A DNA stretch of 11,935 bases, taken from a bacterium (GTDB lineage Bacteria; RBG-13-66-14). A program made the position numbers and the translations under genes. The stretch lies in assembly GCA_026398675.1 (NCBI GenBank), contig JAPLSK010000349.1:1-11935 (forward strand). The letters are read 5' to 3'. The notes under the pieces were generated by a model that did not search any database, was not told where the DNA came from, and was given only the letters and a program-made list of their open reading frames with translations. Below are positions 6,893 to 11,935 of the stretch, in pieces; positions within the stretch are counted from its first letter, which is position 1, and every line of letters begins with the position of its first letter.

Positions 6893-8842
6893 TTACGACC
6901 AACGGCCGAGCAGTAAACGCTCGTCCCGCTCCCTGACGATTTCGCGCAACGCCTCGTCCAGACTCACGTTGAACGCTTTTTTACCGTGCGGACGCAGGTT
7001 GATGTCGCCCGCCTCCGCCTCGGCCTTCCCGACGACGACGATGTACTTGACCTTGGCCGTCTCCGCCGCGGCGATTTTCGCCCCGAGCTTCGAATCCTTC
7101 GTATCCACGCGGACGCGCAGCCCCTTTTCCCTGAACTCGTTCGCCACCTTCTCCGCGTATTCGAGGAACCCCTCCGCCACCGGCAGCACGCGCACCTGCT
7201 CCGGTGCGAGCCACAGCGGAAACGCTCCCGCGAAGTGCTCGATGAGCACCCCGATGAACCGCTCGAAGCTCCCGAGGACCGCCCGGTGGACCATGACCAC
7301 CCGGTGCCGCGCCCCGTCCTCCCCCACGTAGGAGAGATCGAACCGCTCGGGGAAGTTGAAGTCCACCTGGCAGGTCGTCGTCTGCCACTTGCGGCCCAGG
7401 GCGTCGGTAACGTTGATGTCAATCTTCGGGCCGTAGAAGGCGCCGCCGCCGGAATCCAGGACGTAAGGCACCCCGAGCCGCTCCAGGGCGTGCTCCAGGG
7501 CGACCGTGGCCTGATCCCAGATTTCCGCAGACCCCATGGCGCCCGGCGGTTTCGTCGCCAGGGCGTAGCTCATCGGCAGGCCGAACACCCCCATGAACGC
7601 CTGGGCGAAGCGGATGACGCCGACGATTTCGTCCTCGAGCTGATCCGGCGTGCAGAAGATGTGGGCGTCGTCAATGGTGAAGCCCCGCACGCGCATCAGG
7701 CCGTGCAGCACGCCCGACATCTCGTTGCGGTACACATGGCCGAACTCGTAGTAGCGGACGGGCAGCTCCCGATAGGAGTGCAGGCCGTGCGAGTAGATGA
7801 GCACGTGCCCCGGACAGTTCATCGGCTTGACGGCGTAGTCCGTCTCGCCGCCGCCCAGGCGCGCGAAGAACATGTTGTCCTTGTAGTGGTCATAGTGGCC
7901 GGAGATCTTCCAGAGCTCGGCGCGGAAGAGGTGGGGCGTGTGGACCAGCGCGTAGCCGCGCGCCCGGTGCATCTCGTGGGCCAGACGCTCTATCTCGTAG
8001 TGCAGCGTCGCCCCGGCGGGGTGGTAGAGGATCAACCCCGGCCCGTAGTTCTCGGCGATGGAGAATAGTTCCAGCTCGGCGCCCAGCTTGCGGTGGTCGC
8101 GCCGCTTGGCCTCCTCGATGCCCTCCAGGAACAGGTCGAGCTGTTTTTGCTTGGGAAAGGCCGCGCCGTAGATGCGCGAGAGCATCGGTCTGTGCTCGTC
8201 GCCGCGCCAGTACGCCCCGGCCACCGACAGGAGCTTTACCACGCCCAGCCGCCCCGTGGATGGCAGATGCGGTCCTCGGCACAGGTCCACGAAGTCGCCG
8301 TCGGAGTAGAAGGTCACCTCGGCCTCGGGGGGCAGCTCGTCTATGAGCTCGACTTTCAGCATTTCGCCCCGGCGCTCCATCTCGGCCCGCGCCTCGACCC
8401 GGGAGACGACCCTCCGCCCCAAGGGCAGGTCGGCCTTGATGATTTCCCGCATCTTCTCCTCGATGACGGGCAGGTCTTCCTCCGCAAAGGGCTTTTCCAC
8501 CAGAAAATCGTAGTAGAAGCCGTTTTCGATGGCGGGGCCGATGCCGAAGCGGGCCTTCGGGTAGAGCGCCCGCACCGCCGTGGCCAGAACGTGCGCCGCC
8601 GTGTGCCGGTAGAACTCCCGGCCCTCCGGGTCATCGGCGGTCACCAAACGGAAGCCGTGTTCCCCCGCGGGGAGCGGGCGGTTCAGGTCCCAGTGCAAAT
8701 CATCAATGAGAGAGCCCACCGCCGAGCGGGCGAGTCCCTGGCTTATCTCGCGGGCGATGTCCAGGGGACAAACGCCCTCGGGGTAGCCCTTGACCGATCC
8801 GTCGGGGAATCGGAGGCGGATTTCTTGTTCGTCAGAAGGCAC
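6893..8842 (-). CDS. thrS: Threonyl-tRNA synthetase
   Basis: ThrRS attaches threonine to tRNA-Thr and removes mischarged serine. The 649 residues match the full bacterial form (642 in E. coli). The order is a TGS domain (1-65), the editing domain with HxxxH (H80, H84) and CRGPH (C188, H192), the class II core (about 250-540), and a C-terminal anticodon-binding domain (about 545-649, EQVRVLPVAEGFLEYAEKVA). The zinc ligands that recognise threonine are all present: C343 in MNCPGH, H394 in DDAHIF and H519 in MVHRA. Motif 2 is RYYEFGHVYRNE. GTG 8842 is chosen because AAGGAG lies five bases upstream. A terminator-like hairpin ends about 18 bases upstream of the start, so expression probably depends on readthrough or attenuation. 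It heads the thrS-infC-rpmI-rplT-pheST cluster. Confidence 0.98.
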   Translation of the reverse strand: MPSDEQEIRLRFPDGSVKGYPEGVCPLDIAREISQGLARSAVGSLIDDLHWDLNRPLPAGEHGFRLVTADDPEGREFYRHTAAHVLATAVRALYPKARFGIGPAIENGFYYDFLVEKPFAEEDLPVIEEKMREIIKADLPLGRRVVSRVEARAEMERRGEMLKVELIDELPPEAEVTFYSDGDFVDLCRGPHLPSTGRLGVVKLLSVAGAYWRGDEHRPMLSRIYGAAFPKQKQLDLFLEGIEEAKRRDHRKLGAELELFSIAENYGPGLILYHPAGATLHYEIERLAHEMHRARGYALVHTPHLFRAELWKISGHYDHYKDNMFFARLGGGETDYAVKPMNCPGHVLIYSHGLHSYRELPVRYYEFGHVYRNEMSGVLHGLMRVRGFTIDDAHIFCTPDQLEDEIVGVIRFAQAFMGVFGLPMSYALATKPPGAMGSAEIWDQATVALEHALERLGVPYVLDSGGGAFYGPKIDINVTDALGRKWQTTTCQVDFNFPERFDLSYVGEDGARHRVVMVHRAVLGSFERFIGVLIEHFAGAFPLWLAPEQVRVLPVAEGFLEYAEKVANEFREKGLRVRVDTKDSKLGAKIAAAETAKVKYIVVVGKAEAEAGDINLRPHGKKAFNVSLDEALREIVRERDERLLLGRWS

Positions 8843-8860
8843 GTCAACTCCTTAAGCCCT

Positions 8861-8891
8861 AAAAAAACCGCGATGGCAGGAAGTTTCGCGG
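8861..8891 (-). terminator. Intrinsic terminator or attenuator before thrS
   Basis: On the minus strand CCGCGA and TCGCGG form a 6-bp stem with a 12-base loop, followed by seven T. It lies between the small membrane-protein gene and the thrS ribosome binding site. With no clear promoter between it and thrS, it may act as an attenuator in the thrS leader rather than only as the end of the upstream gene. Confidence 0.75.
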
Positions 8892-8892
8892 C

Positions 8893-8965
8893 GGGCCGGG
8901 TCACTCGGTAGTTTTCACGCCTGATAACCATCAGGCCCCAACCAAACGAACCTCCCAACCGGCCC
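8893..8965 (-). promoter_or_regulatory. Structured thrS leader with a Thr-codon mini-ORF
   Basis: GGGCCGG (8959-8965, minus sense) can pair with CCGGCCC (8893-8899), enclosing a perfect 7-bp hairpin GCCTGAT-GGTT-ATCAGGC (8919-8936). Directly after this hairpin is a possible mini-ORF, GTG AAA ACT ACC GAG TGA (8901-8918), with two adjacent threonine codons. The terminator stem follows at once. The layout suits regulation by threonine or tRNA-Thr supply, but the mini-ORF has only a weak ribosome binding site (GATGG) and two Thr codons could be chance. The T-box consensus is absent. Confidence 0.35.
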
Positions 8966-8966
8966 A

Positions 8967-9149
8967 CTAGCCGAAGAAGCCCGGCACGGTGGTCAAGAGG
9001 ACGCCCAGGAAGAAGACGATCAGGCCCAAAACGGCGACGGGCGGGCCGACGACGCGCACCCAGCGACGCTCGGTAACTTGAGCGCGCCAGAAACCGCCGA
9101 CCAGCAGGGCCAGGCCTAGAACCGCCACTCCCAGGAATCCCCAGGCCAC
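8967..9149 (-). CDS. Small two-helix membrane protein, function unknown
   Basis: A 60-residue protein not recognised as a known family. Two hydrophobic stretches (FLGVAVLGLALLVGGFW near 5-21 and VAVLGLIVFFLGVLLTTV near 38-55) flank a short positively charged loop (RAQVTERRWVRVV), so it is predicted as an inner-membrane hairpin. The start is GTG 9149, because AGGAGG (9156-9161) lies exactly six bases upstream. A longer reading from TTG 9182 would run through this Shine-Dalgarno and lacks one of its own. A consensus promoter lies just upstream and an intrinsic terminator follows the thrS leader, so it may be transcribed alone or together with thrS. Its gene and the outer-membrane gene at 9238 diverge from one short control region. 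Confidence 0.72.
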   Translation of the reverse strand: MAWGFLGVAVLGLALLVGGFWRAQVTERRWVRVVGPPVAVLGLIVFFLGVLLTTVPGFFG

Positions 9150-9155
9150 CACGAA

Positions 9156-9161
9156 CCTCCT
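9156..9161 (-). promoter_or_regulatory. Shine-Dalgarno of the small membrane protein
   Basis: A perfect AGGAGG sits six bases before GTG 9149. It decides the start of the 60-residue protein against the longer TTG reading at 9182. Confidence 0.75.
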
Positions 9162-9191
9162 GCGGACGCCTTCCGCAAGCAAGTATGGTAG

Positions 9192-9220
9192 AATATAGGC
9201 GATTTTGGCGCACCTGTCAA
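9192..9220 (-). promoter_or_regulatory. Consensus sigma70-type promoter, minus strand
   Basis: TTGACA (9215-9220) and TATATT (9192-9197) are 17 bases apart on the minus strand, a near-ideal match. It would start transcription near 9185, about 36 bases before the small membrane-protein gene. It lies inside the longest possible reading of the divergent plus-strand gene, which argues for the later start (9238) of that gene. Confidence 0.82.
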
Positions 9221-9237
9221 GGCTTTCGGGGTTTTAC

Positions 9238-11760
9238 GTGCGGCTCGCCGTCCCCATCGCGCTTTTTTTCATATCCGTCGCCTTCGCGGGACCGACGGTC
9301 GTGATTGACGCCGCGCTCGAGGGCGACTCGATAAGCGGCACCCTGACTATGGCCCTCGACGGGGCCGACGGAGGCGAGCTGAGGCTGTACCTGCCCGCCA
9401 ACCGCGACCGCGACCCGTCCTTCACCGGCCCGGTGGAGGAGATGGGCCTTTTTTCCGACAACGACCACGGCATATATCCCTTCGACGGGTGGATGGAAAT
9501 CACGCGGCTCTCCATCAACGGCGCACGGACGGACGACTTCCGCGTGGAGGGCGTCCGGCTGACCGTCGGCCACGTGCCGGAGGGCCCGCTGGACATTTCG
9601 GTGGACTTCACCACCCGCGTCCCCGACTTCCACCACCTCTGGGGGAGGTCGGATAATCTCATCGTCCTGGCCGGTTGGCACCCCCAGCCCTGGCCCGTGG
9701 ACGGTGAGGGGGATTACTTGGATGCGCGTGAGCTGCCCTGGGGCGTCTTCCCCGCCCAATCGGCGGACTACGAGGTCAACCTGGCCGTCGAGCCTGGGTG
9801 GGAACCGTTGGGCCCGGCCATCGTTGACGAGGACGGCGTTTATTCCATGGAGAGGAAGGGTTGTCGCGGGGCGGACTTGGCGCTGTTTAACTCCGGCGCG
9901 GTCACCGAGGAGGTCTGGGGCGGCCTGGCCGTGGAGCTGGCGGACGTCACGGCCGACGGGAGCGGAGAGGCCCGCCTCCACTTCGCCCGCGAGGTCTTTG
10001 ACCGTTTTACCGATTGGTTCGGTCTCCCGGAGGGGGGGCTGATCATTATCGCGGCCGACGCACCCCTCTCCGGCGACGAGTTTTACGACGGCCTGGTCCT
10101 TCTGGGCGACGTACCGACTTACCCGCTCATGCGCTTCCCCGAGCTGGCCTACGCCCGGCAGATGGCCGGCCGGTGGTTCCGAACCGGCCGGGAGGTGGAC
10201 GGCTACGACGACCCCCTCCTGGTGGACGGCCTGTCCCACTGGGCGGCCCGCGAGGCGTTGACGAGCATCTTCGGCGAGGGACGGGACCTGTTGCCCGCGG
10301 CGGTGCTCGGCGTCGAGCAGGAGTGGCTGTCGCGCACATATATCGAGGATTTGAAGCAATCGGGGCGAGACCGCGCTCCCTCGTCCGCGGCGGACGCCTT
10401 CGACCAGCCGGAGACCTACGACGCCGCCGTCCGGCAGAAAACCGCCCAGGCGCTCATCCGCTGGTCCCGGCGCTGGAGCCCGGAAATTCTCCGGGAGGCG
10501 GCGGCCCGATTCCTCGATATAAGCAAAACCGAGCGCGCGACCCCGAAGCTCTTCCTGGAAACCATCGCCGGGGTCGCCGGGTACGCCCCGGCCATGGAGC
10601 TTGCGGAGAACCTCGGCCTCGACGCGCCGTCCGGTTCGTTCGAGCCCACGTCTCTCACCCCGCGGGTGATCGAAGAACCGGCCTTCGAGTTCCGCATCCT
10701 GCCCGACGCCCTGGACCCCGAGGCCTGGACCCTCTTCCTCGTGCCCTTCCCCTGGCCCGATTACGACGGCACCTGGCGGCTGGGAGCCGCGCTCTGGGGC
10801 CGCGAGGGGGTCCACCTGCTGCCCATGGAAATCTGGGGGGACGACGACCTGCTCCTCTCGGCCACCTGCAACATCGAGTACGGGGACTGGAATCTCTTGG
10901 CCCAGTTCACCACGCGGCTGGACGATTGGTACCCGGGGCTGCGCCTCGGAACGGCGGTTTACTCCCGCAAGGACGAGCAGGGCGGTTCGCTGCAGTTCAA
11001 CTATCCGGTTCGGCCGCGCCTGTCCCACGTTCCCGAGCTCGAGTTCATCCTGGGGGTGAATTACTGCCGCCTGCGGAGCTGGGATCCCGGCGACCGGGCC
11101 TTGCGACTGCGTGGCGAGGACGGGCGCCAGTTCTCCATCTACGGCTCGTTCAACCTGAACGACCGCGGCGCCTTGGGCGGGCCGCAGCTTCACCTCGGCG
11201 CCGAGTACGCCCTCGACCCCCTGCCACGGCTGAATCCCGAGCACCCCCCCTTCGCGTACGGCCGCTTTTTTCTCCGGGCGCAGGAGGACCTGCGTCTGGC
11301 CCCCTGGCTGTGGACGGCCTTCCGGGGCGCGTTCGGGCACATAGAGGGCCGCGCGCCGGATCAGCGCCGCCTCGAGCTCACCGAGGACGACATTTCCTTC
11401 GAGTACGACCTCATACGGTTGCCCCAGGCGGGCGAAATCCGGGGCTACAACGACCTGGACCTCTTCGCGGACGACATGGCGGTCGTGGGCGCCGAGCTCT
11501 ATACACCGGTCATTTTTGGGGTGGAATTCGGTGTTTTCTTCGACCGCGGGGCCGTGGCCGACGGCCCGCGCGCCCTATTCGCGGAAAGTACGCCCTGGCG
11601 GTCATCCTTCGGCCCGCTGCTCCGCGTCCGCGTGGGCGATGCAATCTACGCGGAGTTCAACTTCCCGCTCTGGGTGAGCGACCCCTACACCGACAAGGCC
11701 GAGCCGGGCGGTCCGCCCTGGGCCTTCCGCTGGGACTTCGACGCCCGCATCGGGTTTTAA
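9238..11760 (+). CDS. Pseudo-M1-peptidase fused to an Omp85-type outer membrane barrel
   Basis: 840 residues from GTG 9238. Signal peptide 1-17 (MRLAVPIALFFISVAFA). Residues of about 20-215 resemble the beta-rich N-terminal domain of M1 aminopeptidases (DISVDFTTRVPDF, VLAGWHPQPWPVDGEG, AQSADYEVNLAVEPGWEPLG). The following region keeps the M1 layout without the catalytic residues: RQMAG at 307-311, then WF, then exactly 18 residues from G311 to D330 (VDGLSHW), where active enzymes have HExxH-X18-E. A helical part follows, including RATPKLFLETIAGVAGY. From about 477 to the end is a barrel with an IRGYNDLDLF motif (R735-Y737, the RGF/Y loop motif of Omp85), AELYTPVIFGVEFGVFFDRG and YAEFNFPLWV, ending in the terminal phenylalanine of outer-membrane proteins. 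An insertase or translocase-like role at the outer membrane is inferred; the substrate is unknown. TTG 9205 is an alternative start but lacks a ribosome binding site and overlaps the divergent promoter. Confidence 0.8.
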   Translation: MRLAVPIALFFISVAFAGPTVVIDAALEGDSISGTLTMALDGADGGELRLYLPANRDRDPSFTGPVEEMGLFSDNDHGIYPFDGWMEITRLSINGARTDDFRVEGVRLTVGHVPEGPLDISVDFTTRVPDFHHLWGRSDNLIVLAGWHPQPWPVDGEGDYLDARELPWGVFPAQSADYEVNLAVEPGWEPLGPAIVDEDGVYSMERKGCRGADLALFNSGAVTEEVWGGLAVELADVTADGSGEARLHFAREVFDRFTDWFGLPEGGLIIIAADAPLSGDEFYDGLVLLGDVPTYPLMRFPELAYARQMAGRWFRTGREVDGYDDPLLVDGLSHWAAREALTSIFGEGRDLLPAAVLGVEQEWLSRTYIEDLKQSGRDRAPSSAADAFDQPETYDAAVRQKTAQALIRWSRRWSPEILREAAARFLDISKTERATPKLFLETIAGVAGYAPAMELAENLGLDAPSGSFEPTSLTPRVIEEPAFEFRILPDALDPEAWTLFLVPFPWPDYDGTWRLGAALWGREGVHLLPMEIWGDDDLLLSATCNIEYGDWNLLAQFTTRLDDWYPGLRLGTAVYSRKDEQGGSLQFNYPVRPRLSHVPELEFILGVNYCRLRSWDPGDRALRLRGEDGRQFSIYGSFNLNDRGALGGPQLHLGAEYALDPLPRLNPEHPPFAYGRFFLRAQEDLRLAPWLWTAFRGAFGHIEGRAPDQRRLELTEDDISFEYDLIRLPQAGEIRGYNDLDLFADDMAVVGAELYTPVIFGVEFGVFFDRGAVADGPRALFAESTPWRSSFGPLLRVRVGDAIYAEFNFPLWVSDPYTDKAEPGGPPWAFRWDFDARIGF

Positions 11761-11762
11761 GG

Positions 11763-11848
11763 AGACAAGGGGTTTCGCCAGAGGCGTAGCTCGCTTCGCT
11801 CGGTTTGCCGGGGGCATAGCTCGCTTCGCTCGGTTAAACCCCTTGTCT
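11763..11848. repeat. 13-bp inverted repeat enclosing two 30-bp tandem units
   Basis: AGACAAGGGGTTT (11763-11775) and AAACCCCTTGTCT (11836-11848) are perfect inverted copies. The 60 bases between hold two units with a 30-base period, starting at 11783 and 11813. They share GGCRTAGCTCGCTTCGCTCGG followed by TT, with one mismatch. Each unit contains the mirror-symmetric CTCGCTTCGCTC. It lies three bases after the stop of the barrel gene and about 20 bases from a convergent reading frame. No T-run follows either arm. It may be a bidirectional terminator or a small dispersed repeat. Confidence 0.75.
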
Positions 11849-11869
11849 ACTTCTTGCGCGTCCGGTCCG

Positions 11870-11935
11870 TCAATCCCTCCCGGCGACGACCTCCCGGACC
11901 AGTCGTTCCAATCTCTCCGCCAGCGTTTTCGCGGG
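11870..11935 (-). CDS. C-terminal end of an unidentified protein (partial at right edge)
   Basis: A minus-strand frame open at the right edge encodes 21 residues, AKTLAERLERLVREVVAGRD after an initial P, then TGA at 11870-11872. The pattern is an amphipathic charged helix, as often ends a protein. An overlapping minus frame runs further, to about 11847, ending in RKK, but its composition (GGEIGTTGPGGRRR) looks like a GC-rich shadow. The gene would converge on the barrel gene across the inverted repeat. Too little is visible to assign a family. Confidence 0.4.
   Translation of the reverse strand, partial: PAKTLAERLERLVREVVAGRD

Noticed and set aside
8843..8966. T-box riboswitch before thrS
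   Set aside because: The conserved TGGNACCGCG T-box sequence is absent; only generic hairpins and a terminator are seen.
9217..11340. Minus-strand frame of 707 codons opposite the barrel gene
   Set aside because: It is the antisense shadow of a GC-rich gene, with low-complexity composition and no ribosome binding site.
10014..11789. Long plus-strand frame of 591 codons overlapping the barrel gene
   Set aside because: Its product is Arg/Pro/Gly-rich with no family motifs, while the frame of the barrel gene has a signal peptide, conserved motifs and a proper C-terminus.

Overview
The window comes from a GC-rich bacterium with an outer membrane. It encodes a TonB-dependent receptor and an Omp85-type beta-barrel protein, both with export signals, and uses GTG/TTG starts freely. 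The gene order thrS-infC-rpmI-rplT-pheS-pheT is the widespread bacterial arrangement. I cannot name the phylum; the Omp85 fusion and the small unknown membrane protein would suit an uncultivated lineage known from metagenomes.

Layout. Everything from 1 to 9149 is on the minus strand, so the operon reads from right to left. A promoter at 9192-9220 drives a 60-residue two-helix membrane protein (8967-9149). A structured leader with an intrinsic terminator follows, then thrS (6893-8842). A second promoter (6765-6794) and a near-perfect ribosome binding site precede infC, which starts with the rare codon ATA at 6729. Then come rpmI, rplT, a strong intrinsic terminator or attenuator (5665-5694), pheS and pheT. 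After pheT lies a ZapB-like coiled-coil gene with a long acidic tail, which overlaps a TonB-dependent receptor gene running off the left edge. On the plus strand, 9238-11760 encodes a protein with a degenerate M1-peptidase-like region followed by an Omp85-type barrel. After it comes a 13-bp inverted repeat enclosing two 30-bp tandem units, and the end of a minus-strand gene at the right edge.

Two things stand out. First, infC and pheT each lack an internal block (about 40 and about 95 residues compared with E. coli), and in both the two halves meet in different reading frames offset by one base in the same direction. The genes between and beside them are intact. This is either a pair of real lesions in essential genes or an assembly fault. 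Second, the Omp85 fusion carries RQMAG-X18-D exactly where an active M1 peptidase has HExxH-X18-E, followed by WF as in the family. It looks like a pseudo-peptidase fused to an outer-membrane insertase or translocase barrel.

The central genes supply translation: ThrRS and PheRS charge tRNAs, IF3 controls initiation, and L35 and L20 build the large ribosomal subunit. The flanking genes concern the envelope and, probably, cell division.
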